Part shown: positions 8,425 through 17,404 of the stretch, piece after piece
Layout: each line of letters opens with the position of its first letter
Position numbering within the stretch: the stretch's first letter is position 1
Origin: Chloroflexota bacterium
GTDB lineage: Bacteria; Chloroflexota; Anaerolineae; Anaerolineales; UBA11858
DNA: 42,744 bases
Direction: 5' to 3'
NCBI GenBank assembly: GCA_018263575.1
Contig: JAANWX010000058.1
Location: forward strand, 1 to 42,744
Notes under the pieces: model-generated
The model's input: only the letters and a program-made list of their open reading frames with translations
What the model was told of the DNA's origin: nothing
The model's database searches: none
Position numbers and translations under genes: made by a program

Positions 8425-9522
8425 TCAGCCCTTCTTTTCTTCATCAAAGGGTTCGAAACCTTTACCCACCACGCCTTTGGCTGGGCTAACGATGACGAAT
8501 GCTTCCGGGTCTATTTCGTGAACAAGGGATTTTAGATAGGATGTCTCCGTATGCGTGATAGCACACATTAACAAGGACCGGTTTTCTCCTGTGTACATGC
8601 CGGTGGCTTCTATCCCCGTTACTCCCCGGTGCATGTTTGCTAATATGGCATCCGAGACGGCTTCAGGATGAGAGGTAACGATGTAGATCAGTAATTGTTG
8701 ACGACTGCCTTTGGGTCGAAACCACGGCAAAATACCTCCCAGGCGGGGTGTTTCTCTCTCTGGCGGATCACACTCCTCCTCGGGGAGATCGCTGAACTGG
8801 GGAAGAACCTCTCCCGAAGCATCGTGCAAACGGATGGTTGCCAGTCCAAGCAATAGCAAAAGGCCCAATAAACTTCCTACGATTCCCATCACGACTGCTC
8901 CGGGAACTCCCCCCAATGTGGCGCGGTTGAGAATATATCTCCAAGAGGCGGCTTTGACGGGATGGAGCCAAAGTTTTGTCATCCAGGAAATGGTGAGGAT
9001 GATGTAAATCCACAGGTAATTGCGCCGGAAACGTCGCCCCAGGGCTTCCCACATGGAAATGGGATAATCGGGTTGAAGCAGATTATCAGCCAGATTTTCG
9101 GCCCAGTCCCAGGCGGGTCGGAAAGGAGGGACAAGCATACCAGCGAAAAAATCGGTTTCCATGAGGCGGATGCGTGAACTCCATAGTTCATAATATCGGT
9201 AACGCCGGGCTTCAATAAAAAGGAAAAGAGTGACTAGAAGTATATTGAGGAGGATGACGCTGTGGTGGCCTCTCGTCTGGCTAAAAGCCACGGAGATGGT
9301 TGCCCCGGTGGTGATAACGGCCCAATTGGTGGTGGCATCCAGGCGTTGGCGCCAGGCGTTCGCACGGGTGACTTCGCCTCGGTAAAGGTGGACCATGGCT
9401 GTGTTGAATTCTGCGGGCTGGATGCGGTATCCTCGATAGGTCCAGACGGGTTCTTTGTTTTCCTCGTGATTATCGTTGGTCTTGGGTTCGTTCTCTAAGG
9501 GAGGGGATTCTTTTTTAGGCAT
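8425..9522 (-). CDS. DUF2270 integral membrane protein with C-terminal DUF2179-like domain
   Basis: 365 aa; YRIQPAEFNTAMVHLYRGEVTRANAWRQRLDATTNWAV (DUF2270-like), then LLIYIVTSHPEAVSDAILANMHRGVTGIEATGMYTGENRSLLMCAI (DUF2179-like). Confidence 0.75.
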   Translation of the reverse strand: MPKKESPPLENEPKTNDNHEENKEPVWTYRGYRIQPAEFNTAMVHLYRGEVTRANAWRQRLDATTNWAVITTGATISVAFSQTRGHHSVILLNILLVTLFLFIEARRYRYYELWSSRIRLMETDFFAGMLVPPFRPAWDWAENLADNLLQPDYPISMWEALGRRFRRNYLWIYIILTISWMTKLWLHPVKAASWRYILNRATLGGVPGAVVMGIVGSLLGLLLLLGLATIRLHDASGEVLPQFSDLPEEECDPPERETPRLGGILPWFRPKGSRQQLLIYIVTSHPEAVSDAILANMHRGVTGIEATGMYTGENRSLLMCAITHTETSYLKSLVHEIDPEAFVIVSPAKGVVGKGFEPFDEEKKG

Positions 9523-9578
9523 GATTTACTTGTTGATACAGTAATAAGTTTGCAGGAAAAAGTTGTGGTCAGATAAAT

Positions 9579-9660
9579 CAGACCATTCAGACTACTCAGA
9601 CTACTCAGACTATTAAGACCACTAAGACCACTAAGACTATTTCGACCACGCCGACCACTA
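9579..9660. repeat. Degenerate 9-nt tandem array, consensus AGACYACTM
   Basis: AGACTACTC AGACTACTC AGACTATTA AGACCACTA AGACCACTA AGACTATTT CGACCACGC CGACCACTA. Confidence 0.85.
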
Positions 9661-10350
9661 CCCAGAAATTTTACGATTGGCGATGACCAAGAGAGGGTAG
9701 AGATAGGGTAAGGCTTTTTCTGCCAGGACGATCGAATCGCCCATACTCTCCATGAAGGAGAGTGAGGCAAATAGGCGTTGTAAGGTTGATGGTGAGGGGT
9801 CATCGGCTGTGATTTGGGCCTTTAGATCTCGGATATTTCTTTTGTAGGAGGTTAGTTTATAGGCAGAGATTTCCGGTTCGATGGCCTCTAGCAGTTGATT
9901 GGTGAGCACTTCTAGTGTTTCTGCTAACAAGCTTTTGTCGTTCACGATGTGGTGGATTTCGGAGAGGTTAGCAAACCACACGGCCTGGATTTTTCCGATG
10001 TTGATTTCACCGAGCATGACCTCGAGGCTATCTGGGGCAGTTTCCGGCTCTTCCGGCATGGCAAAGACAAAGTTGTTTTCTACCGCTTGGTATCCGGCCC
10101 GGGTGATGGTGAAAATGCGATTTCCCTGACTGCTATAACGGTTGTAGGTAAATTCCATTAATCCGGCCTCGCCCAGAGCCTCCATATCCCAAATGAAGTT
10201 GCGCCCAAATTTTTTATCAATACCTTCAATGGAATAACTGTTGGAGCTGATCTCAGGGATGATGGGCTCGGTTATTTTCTTGGCCTTGATATTCTTTACC
10301 AAAAGCTTCAATAATTGTTTTTGTTCCTTAGTAATATCGTAGCTGGTCAT
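9658..10350 (-). CDS. Hypothetical protein with possible N-terminal winged-helix region
   Basis: 230 aa ORF; no confident family. Confidence 0.6.
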   Translation of the reverse strand: MTSYDITKEQKQLLKLLVKNIKAKKITEPIIPEISSNSYSIEGIDKKFGRNFIWDMEALGEAGLMEFTYNRYSSQGNRIFTITRAGYQAVENNFVFAMPEEPETAPDSLEVMLGEINIGKIQAVWFANLSEIHHIVNDKSLLAETLEVLTNQLLEAIEPEISAYKLTSYKRNIRDLKAQITADDPSPSTLQRLFASLSFMESMGDSIVLAEKALPYLYPLLVIANRKISG

Positions 10351-10417
10351 AGTTCCCTCTCTAAAATAGCAGGCAAAGCCACAGGAGTGTTTACTCCATC
10401 ATATCACATCAACGATC

Positions 10418-10762
10418 TTAGATCGTGATTAATTTTTCGCCTTCCTTGAGGACCTGGGTGAGTGGTGTGCCCCAATACTTGACCTCGACGCCCAATGTAT
10501 CTAAAAGGTCACTAACGCCCACTTGATCGGCACAGGCTTTACAAGCAGTTACGTGAATACCGGCTTCGAGCGCTTTTTGGACATACTCTTGAATTTCGGT
10601 ATCTGCGCCAACTAATTTGGCGGAACTTCCCCAAATAATGAGGGTTAGCTTTTCCCACCAACCCTGGGCTCGCGAGTTGATGGCATACATAAAAACCATT
10701 TTTTTGGCCGTAATAGGGTCACCGCTTGTCCAGAGGATGTAAAGATGATTCTTCGCGTTCAT
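10418..10762 (-). CDS. DsrE family protein
   Basis: 114 aa; TSGDPITAKKMVFMYAINSRAQGWWEKLTLIIWGSSAKL...GIHVTACKACADQVGVSDLLDTLGVEVKYWG. Confidence 0.8.
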   Translation of the reverse strand: MNAKNHLYILWTSGDPITAKKMVFMYAINSRAQGWWEKLTLIIWGSSAKLVGADTEIQEYVQKALEAGIHVTACKACADQVGVSDLLDTLGVEVKYWGTPLTQVLKEGEKLITI

Positions 10763-10934
10763 TTGTGTTTCTCCTTAGGGCTGAAAGCTAAATAACCTGC
10801 CCATTTTTTGTGATTTGCTCGTCCGCTTTCAGCTTGATTTGTTCAAGTAATTTAATTCTCATTCCTTAGGAAAATGAGATAGAGGTTCCAGAGAATGCAC
10901 AGGCTACGAAAAAGCCAAAGGAGCCAGGTGTTCC

Positions 10935-11600
10935 TTATGCCCAAATAACATCTTTTTCCACAGTGGGATGGGATGCTCCATCCAAGGAGTAGATGTCAGT
11001 TTGGATCGTGATCTGCTGGGGGAGATCCTCCTTGCCCGTTGCCGGGTCCCACTGGATGCTCAGTTCGCCCACGAAGACCGAGGTCTGGTAAATGACCAAG
11101 TTCTCTGCAAAGGGCACTTGAAGTAGAAAGTCACCGTTCTTGGGAGATTTCTCCCCCGTTACGGAACGCAAGGCATTTTCCGGCTTGGAAGCGGAAGTAT
11201 ACGCGAATTTCCAGGTCTTGGGTGGAGGATTGGAGGAAAGGCGGAAAACGGCCTGGAGGCGGCATCCTGCTTTGGGCTGCTGGTTCTCCAGATAAAGGGG
11301 GCAGGCGATGGATGGGCCGCGCCCGCCGGTAGTCCCCGCCAGGGTTTCCTCCTCCGGCCCTCCCAGGCGAACGTGAACTTCGGGTCTCACCGTCAGGGCA
11401 GTAAGGGAATGGGATGCCGCATAAATCCCCCATCCCAGTGCCCCGGCAATGAGAATAGTGATCATCAAATCCAGGAGGAGAATGGCTGTCTCCAGGCGCA
11501 TGTGGCCCAAGACGACGAGGACGATAGCGAGTAAGCAAGTCAGGATGAGGAGTGAAACGGCTGCCGCAGCGGCCAGAAGATAAGCGTTTTTTTGATTCAT
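10935..11600 (-). CDS. Hypothetical membrane protein, two N-terminal TM segments
   Basis: 221 aa ORF, hydrophobic N-terminus, soluble beta-rich C-terminus. Confidence 0.55.
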   Translation of the reverse strand: MNQKNAYLLAAAAAVSLLILTCLLAIVLVVLGHMRLETAILLLDLMITILIAGALGWGIYAASHSLTALTVRPEVHVRLGGPEEETLAGTTGGRGPSIACPLYLENQQPKAGCRLQAVFRLSSNPPPKTWKFAYTSASKPENALRSVTGEKSPKNGDFLLQVPFAENLVIYQTSVFVGELSIQWDPATGKEDLPQQITIQTDIYSLDGASHPTVEKDVIWA

Positions 11601-11801
11601 AGAGGGATGGTAGCGAAGTAAACGGGTATCTAAATGCAGCTTATGTATTATATCGCAAAATACATTTTATGATTGTTTCTCGCATTCCCATTGGCAAAAT
11701 CAGTCTTTCCGTTTATGATAGGCAAACTATCAAATGGATACTGTGAATCTCCCCATCCACAAAGCGGGGATTTTTAGCCAAGCAGGGAAGAGGAAAGCCG
11801 A

Positions 11802-12737
11802 ATGCGTTCAAGAGGGAAATTTAAGATCATAAATAAAGACAGACAGTTGGTGATTTTGGTTTTATTGTCCTTAACCGTTCTTGCCATTTTCAGCAGCGCT
11901 TGTTCTCTTAGCTCTTCGAGGGAAATAAATATAAACGGTGAAACTAAGTCAGCAGATTTGTCAGAATCATTATCAACGATGACGCCTACAACACAACCTG
12001 CCGTGGCTGACCTGCCCACAGAAACGCCGATAGCAACTTTGACATCTACGCCAACGAAAATCCCTCCCCCGAAAAGATGCAACACGCCAATGAGCCTCAT
12101 GCTTCACTCTGATTTTGGGGCTGAGCGCATGGAAGCGTTGGCAGGAGTCATTGAAGAAAATAACTTGATAACGATCACCTATCGGGATTTATATGGGGAG
12201 TATTTCTTTCAGGGGGAATGCCCTCCAAAAGAGGCTCTTTTAGTGTCGTTGGATGATCCGAAACCCAATGATTTGCTCCCTGTTTTTAGAGATATGATAC
12301 AAGTTTTCATAGAGCATGACATGGTTCTCACGGTAGGCGTCATTACGCGGGAGCCACATGATCCTGAAGTCTGGGAATACTTGAACGCTATCCAAGAGCA
12401 GGGGTTTGACTTAGCCAGCCATACTGTCAATCATGCAGACTTATTAACTTTGGACGAGGATGAAATTCAATTCGAACTTGAGGAATCCTATACTCATATT
12501 TGTGATCATACTGAGGAATGTCCCCTTATCTTAATTCTTCCCATGGGGAATGGGAGCGAAGATGATGACGTTTTGCGAATAGCAAAAGAAGTGGGCTATT
12601 TAGGCATCGTGAGTGTCTCCAAGGGAGAAATCTACTTTGGAGATTCGATTCCCCACATTTTCAAGAGGGGTTTCCCAGATATGGAATCACAGGACGAGAC
12701 ATTAGTTAACTTAAGGCTCGTTTTTCAGAACTGGTAG
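11802..12737 (+). CDS. Polysaccharide deacetylase-like lipoprotein
   Basis: Lipobox-like LAIFSSACS; NodB-like GFDLASHTVNHADLLTL motif. Confidence 0.7.
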   Translation: MRSRGKFKIINKDRQLVILVLLSLTVLAIFSSACSLSSSREININGETKSADLSESLSTMTPTTQPAVADLPTETPIATLTSTPTKIPPPKRCNTPMSLMLHSDFGAERMEALAGVIEENNLITITYRDLYGEYFFQGECPPKEALLVSLDDPKPNDLLPVFRDMIQVFIEHDMVLTVGVITREPHDPEVWEYLNAIQEQGFDLASHTVNHADLLTLDEDEIQFELEESYTHICDHTEECPLILILPMGNGSEDDDVLRIAKEVGYLGIVSVSKGEIYFGDSIPHIFKRGFPDMESQDETLVNLRLVFQNW

Positions 12738-12753
12738 CGCTTGACATAAAATC

Positions 12754-12779
12754 AAAAAGCCGCCCGAGGGCGGCTTTTT
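12754..12779 (+). terminator. Rho-independent terminator
   Basis: AAAAAGCCGCCCGAGGGCGGCTTTTT directly after the 11802-12737 CDS. Confidence 0.85.
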
Positions 12780-12902
12780 GGCTTCTAAGCATTTGGTACC
12801 TTTTGGATTCTCCGCTGCTTGAACCCACATCTTGAGAATAGAAAAATCTAGATAACGACTTTATTAATAAACAAAGGAGACTGCGATGCAGTCATTCTCA
12901 TT

Positions 12903-13082
12903 TCATGGATACAAAAGGGAGAATGTTGGGAAAGACTTAGATAATACTGATAACATCGCTAAATACCTACCAAGGTTTTCTCCAAACAAGGCCAGAATCA
13001 TGACCGAGAAGAGGGCAATTAAGACGAGAATAAATGCATATTCCACGATTCCTTGCCCGTTTTCCTCCCATACAGCGAACAT
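12903..13082 (-). CDS. Flp family type IVb pilin
   Basis: MFAVWEENGQGIVEYAFILVLIALFSVMILALFG; start chosen at RBS-preceded ATG (AGGAGGTGATAGCT ATG). Confidence 0.75.
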   Translation of the reverse strand: MFAVWEENGQGIVEYAFILVLIALFSVMILALFGENLGRYLAMLSVLSKSFPTFSLLYP

Positions 13083-13282
13083 AGCTATCACCTCCTTTAC
13101 AGGAAATTTATTCGTGCACGGAATTACGTTAACGTGACCGGCAGCTTGTTGATCAGATAAGGGAGGACTCTCTGATAGCAACGTTCAAAATGGATTTCAC
13201 CGCAAGATGCCGCCACATTACAACTCAATTACTTTTATTATAGCATCTTTTTTGAAAGTCAAAACATTTTCTTCCTTAAAAT

Positions 13283-13307
13283 TAAAAAACCGCCTAACGG
13301 CGGCTTT
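13283..13307 (-). terminator. Terminator hairpin downstream of tRNA-Leu
   Basis: Minus strand AAAAGCCGCCGTTAGGCGGTTTTTT. Confidence 0.75.
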
Positions 13308-13312
13308 TCTAG

Positions 13313-13396
13313 TGCGCTGGGCGGGAATCGAACCCGCACGGCAATAATGCCATATGGCCCTCAACCATACCTGTCTGCCAGTTCCAGCACCAGCGC
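13313..13396 (-). tRNA. tRNA-Leu (anticodon GAG)
   Basis: GCGCTGG...CCAGCGCA acceptor; anticodon stem-loop TATGG-TTGAGGG-CCATA; variable arm; GGGTTCGATTCCC T-arm. Confidence 0.92.
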
Positions 13397-13465
13397 ATTA
13401 TTAACTTATCCGCTCGAGAGCATGAGCATTTAACGAAAGCAATTCTTGTCTTATTGCTCAAAGGG

Positions 13466-13513
13466 GATCGCCAGATCCCCGGATTCCGCCCCCGCTGGAT
13501 CTGGCGATCCAGC
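13466..13513. repeat. Two adjacent hairpins sharing core GATCTGGCGATC with different arms
   Basis: GGGGATCGCCAGATCCCC and CTGGATCTGGCGATCCAG; together also form a 14-bp GGATCGCCAGATCC / GGATCTGGCGATCC inverted repeat. Confidence 0.85.
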
Positions 13514-13649
13514 TCGAGCGTTAGGAAGGAATGATGCTAAGTTTAAAGGCTTTGCCCTAAACGATGCCCTACGAAGCTCAACCGAGCAGTGGTATTATAA
13601 TCTGCTAGAAAGGATTGTCAAGTAGTCTAACAAATGAAGGAGAGAAAAG

Positions 13650-14648
13650 ATGCGTATTGTACTAGATGCTATGGGGAGCGATACTTATCCCCATCCCGAA
13701 GTTCAGGCGGCTTTCGAAGCCAGCAAACGTTTTGAAATAGATATTCTGCTCGTCGGTCAGGAGGAGAAGCTCGAACCCCTCATGGCGGAGCAGGAACCAA
13801 ATTCTAGGGTGCACCTTGTCCATGCCCCTGAGGTGCTCGAGATGACGGATAAGCCGGCCCGTACCGCTCGCCGTAAATCCGATAATTCTATGGCTGTGGG
13901 GATGGATTTGGTCAAGTCCGGGGAGGGGGACGCTTTTGTCACCGCCGGCAACACCGGGGGAGCGATGGTGAACGCCCTCTTCCGGCTGGGGCGCATCCGA
14001 GGCGTGAAGCGCCCGGCCCTGACCGCCATCCTCCCCACCCGAACCGGCCACGCCGCCGTCCTCGACATTGGCGCCAACGCGGACTGCAAACCCCTTTACC
14101 TTCTCCAGTTTGGGATGATGGGCGTGCTCTACGTTGAGCAAGTGCTGGGCATAGAGAACCCGCGCGTGGGATTGCTCTCCAATGGCGAAGAAAAGGGCAA
14201 GGGCAACCAGCTTGTCAAAGATACTTATCCCCTTTTCGAGGAAAGCTCATTGAATTTTTTCGGCAATGCGGAACCCAAAGAACTCTTTGGCGGCGAGGTG
14301 GACGTAGCTGTAACGGACGGCTTTACAGGGAATGTGCTTGTTAAGTCCAGCGAGTCGGTGGCGGAATTGCTGCTGGATGTTTTGAAAGACGAACTAACCG
14401 ACACCCTGCGCACCAAAATTGGAGCCGCTTTGGCCATGCCCGCTTTTAAAAACGTAAAACAACTCCTTGACCCCCGTGAGTTTGGAGCAGCGCCTTTGCT
14501 AGGCATCGATGGCCTGGTCTTTGTGGGCCATGGACGCTCAGACGCACTAGCCCTGGTCAACGCGATCCGAATTGCCAAACAGGCCGTGGAAGCTGATTTG
14601 CTAGCCGAGTTGAAAGGGGCTATTCAGGAGCAGCTGAAGAAGGATTGA
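13650..14648 (+). CDS. plsX: Phosphate acyltransferase PlsX
   Basis: MRIVLDAMGSDTYPHPEV...DKPARTARRKSDNSMAVG...VTAGNTGGAM...DGFTGNVLVKSSE. Confidence 0.95.
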   Translation: MRIVLDAMGSDTYPHPEVQAAFEASKRFEIDILLVGQEEKLEPLMAEQEPNSRVHLVHAPEVLEMTDKPARTARRKSDNSMAVGMDLVKSGEGDAFVTAGNTGGAMVNALFRLGRIRGVKRPALTAILPTRTGHAAVLDIGANADCKPLYLLQFGMMGVLYVEQVLGIENPRVGLLSNGEEKGKGNQLVKDTYPLFEESSLNFFGNAEPKELFGGEVDVAVTDGFTGNVLVKSSESVAELLLDVLKDELTDTLRTKIGAALAMPAFKNVKQLLDPREFGAAPLLGIDGLVFVGHGRSDALALVNAIRIAKQAVEADLLAELKGAIQEQLKKD

Positions 14649-14691
14649 GGTTGGAGATTGGAGGTTGGATATTAGATATTCGGCCATCGAA
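14648..14691. repeat. Heptad tandem array (TTGGAGG/TTGGATA)
   Basis: GAGGTTGGAGATTGGAGGTTGGATATTAGATATT directly after plsX. Confidence 0.7.
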
Positions 14692-14780
14692 TATAATTCG
14701 AGGCTGGCCTGCAAAATCCACCTGCGTGGATTGGACATCTAGCCGACACAGGTCGGTTTTGTACTAAAAGGGAATTAACC

Positions 14781-15470
14781 ATGAAGATTATCACGAACGA
14801 AAAACTTATCAAACGTAATGCAACTATAGGCAAGTATTCGGGGTTTTTATCCCTGCTCATTTTAGGAGGCGGGTTATATGTCAGCTTCCAGCATCCGGAG
14901 CTGGTCTGGTTATCTCTCACGGCCTTGATTTTAGGCTTTATCATCTCCCAAATGAGCATGTACTATGTCAATCGCTGGGGACGTTCTCCGCGCCCTGATG
15001 AGGCCCTCGACGCGGCCCTGAAAGGCTTAGATGACCGATACGCGATTTATCACTATACGGCGCCTGCTTCTCATCTCCTGGTTGGCCCGGCCGGGGTGTG
15101 GGCCTTGCTCCCCTACCATCACAAGGGGAAAATTACCTACAATGAGAAGAAAGAACGCTGGAAGCGAGAGGGCGGAAACCTGTATATGCGCATTTTCGCC
15201 CAGGATAGCATTGGTCGTCCCTCAAAGGAAATTGACTTGGAAAGACAGGATGTTCAGAAAGCCTTGAGCGAAATCCCAGATTTCGAAGTTCCCCCTATTC
15301 GGGCGGCTTTGATTTTTACGAGCGAGGAAGCTGAGGTAGAGGCTGAGGATGCGCCTTCTCCAACCCTCCATGCCCTTCAGCTCAAAAAATTTATCCGCAA
15401 AAGAGCTAAGAGCAGCGAAGCCCTCTCGATGGTGGATGTGAGGACGATACAAGATCATTTGGGGATGTGA
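14781..15470 (+). CDS. Membrane protein with NERD-like (nuclease-related) domain
   Basis: 229 aa; two TM helices, then YAIYHYTAPASHLLVGPAGVWALLPYHHKGKITYNEKKERWKREGG. Confidence 0.55.
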   Translation: MKIITNEKLIKRNATIGKYSGFLSLLILGGGLYVSFQHPELVWLSLTALILGFIISQMSMYYVNRWGRSPRPDEALDAALKGLDDRYAIYHYTAPASHLLVGPAGVWALLPYHHKGKITYNEKKERWKREGGNLYMRIFAQDSIGRPSKEIDLERQDVQKALSEIPDFEVPPIRAALIFTSEEAEVEAEDAPSPTLHALQLKKFIRKRAKSSEALSMVDVRTIQDHLGM

Positions 15471-15510
15471 GGTGCGAGGTGCATGTTAGCCCGCAGTTCA
15501 CTCGCGGGCT

Positions 15511-15580
15511 TGTGGGCAAGTGTGCAAGTATGCACGTAGCAAGTATGCAAGTGGCAAGTATGCAAGGATGCAAGTAGCAT
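15511..15580. repeat. Degenerate 7-8 nt tandem array (GCAAGTAT)
   Basis: GCAAGTGTGCAAGTATGCACGTAGCAAGTATGCAAGTGGCAAGTATGCAAGGATGCAAGTAGC. Confidence 0.85.
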
Positions 15581-15619
15581 ATGGTGGTATAAATCCTTCA
15601 AGGGTTAGTATTTGTACTC

Positions 15620-15680
15620 AAGGTACGCTGCACTCTTGTTTTTTGGAGTGCGTACCCAGAGGGCATAATAATTGCACCTT
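15620..15680. repeat. Palindromic element with GTACCCAGAGGGCATAATAATTGCAC motif, copy 1
   Basis: AAGGTACGCTGCACTC..GGAGTGCGTACCCAGAGGGCATAATAATTGCACCTT; second copy at 30592-30648. Confidence 0.8.
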
Positions 15681-16722
15681 ATCCGCCCAAGAACTCTTCC
15701 AACGCCTCGCGGCTAATGCGGTATGCGCTGCCGAGTTTGCGCCCTTTCAGGTCACCGGCTTCAATGGCGGCGACAATGTCTTCTGGCGAGACGCGCAAGA
15801 CCTGAGCAGCCTCCGCGGGGGTCATGATGTCGGGAATGCCGCCGCTTTCACCTTTTCCACCAGATTGAGCTTGGTTCCCCGTCATGCCCTGGAGGGATTG
15901 CCCAAGCACGTTCCCAATCCCCATACCCGCCCCAATGCCGGCGGTGAGGCCCGCTCCCCCGCTGGGATTCTGGGCCGCGTCGCGCATGGCATCCGCCGCC
16001 TGGAGTTGGGAGTAGGTTTGGACATCCAGGACGCCCATATCACGCAATTCGTCGATGGATTTCTCCGACGGCCGCAGGTTGGCCACCAAGAACGTTTTCA
16101 AATTGAGGCCTAGAGAAGCAAAATGTTCCTGAGCCTTGGCCCGCACACCTGCGCCTAGTTCTGAAACCAGGCCAATTAACTCGGTGACATCTTTTTCTAC
16201 GGCGGTCTCTCCCAAGAGGTCGGTCAGGTTTGATAAGAGGACATCGCGGAGACGGTCTTCAATATCTTGGGTGCGGAAAGTGCCCTGCGCACCGACAAGT
16301 TGGGTCACAAACTGCTGCGGTTCAGAAATTTCGTAGGCATATGTGCCATAGCCTTTTAGGAGGGCAATGCCCAACCCCAAGCCCGGATTCCGGACAATGA
16401 TGGGTTGAGGGGTTCCCCACTTCCGGTCAGCGAACTCACGCCGGGAGACGAAATAAACTTCCGCCGTAAACGGCGTGCGGTTGCCAAAGGCTTTGCCTAC
16501 CAAGTTCACCAAGAGGGGGATATTGGCCGTGGAAATGGTGTGCCGCCCAGGGCCAAAGGTGTCCAGCGCTTTTCCGTCTCGGAAGAAAACGGCCGTTTGG
16601 GATTCGCGGACGATCAACTGGGATCCAATTCGGAAATCCCCCGATCCCCTCTCCGGGAAACGATGAATAAGCTCATCTTTCATCTCGTTCGGATATTCAA
16701 TTACATCAAATATTCTAGCCAT
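15679..16722 (-). CDS. SPFH-domain protein with C-terminal excisionase-type helix-turn-helix
   Basis: 347 aa; MARIFDVIEYPNEMKDELIHRFPERGSGDFRIGSQLIVRESQTAVFFRDGKA (SPFH); IMTPAEAAQVLRVSPEDIVAAIEAGDLKGRKLGSAYRISREALEEFLGG (HTH_17-like). Confidence 0.85.
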   Translation of the reverse strand: MARIFDVIEYPNEMKDELIHRFPERGSGDFRIGSQLIVRESQTAVFFRDGKALDTFGPGRHTISTANIPLLVNLVGKAFGNRTPFTAEVYFVSRREFADRKWGTPQPIIVRNPGLGLGIALLKGYGTYAYEISEPQQFVTQLVGAQGTFRTQDIEDRLRDVLLSNLTDLLGETAVEKDVTELIGLVSELGAGVRAKAQEHFASLGLNLKTFLVANLRPSEKSIDELRDMGVLDVQTYSQLQAADAMRDAAQNPSGGAGLTAGIGAGMGIGNVLGQSLQGMTGNQAQSGGKGESGGIPDIMTPAEAAQVLRVSPEDIVAAIEAGDLKGRKLGSAYRISREALEEFLGG

Positions 16723-16757
16723 GATTTTATCTCCTGTTTAATGATACTTGCCAAGTC

Positions 16758-17288
16758 TTATTCGCCAGAAGCCGCCCCGCCGGTGATGACCTCTTTCCGA
16801 CCCGACAGGTCTTGAACGCTCTTCCGGGCCAGGCCATTAAGGGAGCGAATTGTGTTTTGGATTTCTTCATTATCTTCGGCAAATTCTAAAGTCTCCAAAG
16901 CGCTCTCGAAGGCATCCGCGCCAGCCAAGAGCATATTGTCATACTCGTAGATTTGATCAAGTTTGGCCTGATCAACTTTTATGGCGGAGAAAATGCCAGA
17001 TGCGCCATAAGAGGCTCGGCGCGTGCGGTCAATGAAGGTTTGCAGCTTCGTCCCCACCGACTCCAAGTCGTCCAGGAAACCAAGTTTACCCCGATCGACA
17101 AAATCACTCTGGATCGCGGATAAGCGTCCCCGCACCTCCTGATAACGGTTTGCGACTGCTTCTCGCAGCATTTTATCGGCTGTGCGGCGGTCTTCTTTCT
17201 CGATATACCCCTTGAATCCGGGGACTTTGCTCAATAAGTTCTTAAGTCCACCTCGTTGCGAATAAATTTCTTCTCGAAAATCACTCAT
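16758..17288 (-). CDS. Hypothetical coiled-coil protein in apparent operon with the SPFH gene
   Basis: 176 aa; same strand, 35 bp upstream of the SPFH CDS. Confidence 0.65.
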   Translation of the reverse strand: MSDFREEIYSQRGGLKNLLSKVPGFKGYIEKEDRRTADKMLREAVANRYQEVRGRLSAIQSDFVDRGKLGFLDDLESVGTKLQTFIDRTRRASYGASGIFSAIKVDQAKLDQIYEYDNMLLAGADAFESALETLEFAEDNEEIQNTIRSLNGLARKSVQDLSGRKEVITGGAASGE

Positions 17289-17404
17289 GGTAGCCTCCTA
17301 AAAAAGGTGAAGTAGATTTAGAATATATTATACCCTAGAAATTGGGTAAATCAGAAAACTTATATAGAGAATCACTAACTTGATAGCGTCACATTTCAAT
17401 GTTC

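Noticed and set aside
9495-9803. 102-aa ORF with SLSGLSGLNSLSSLSSLNGL
   Set aside because: Translation of the 9-nt tandem array; overlaps annotated flanking genes out of frame.
15511-15580. Possible CRISPR array
   Set aside because: Units are 7-9 nt contiguous degenerate repeats without spacers, and no cas genes are present; the same applies to the other tandem arrays.
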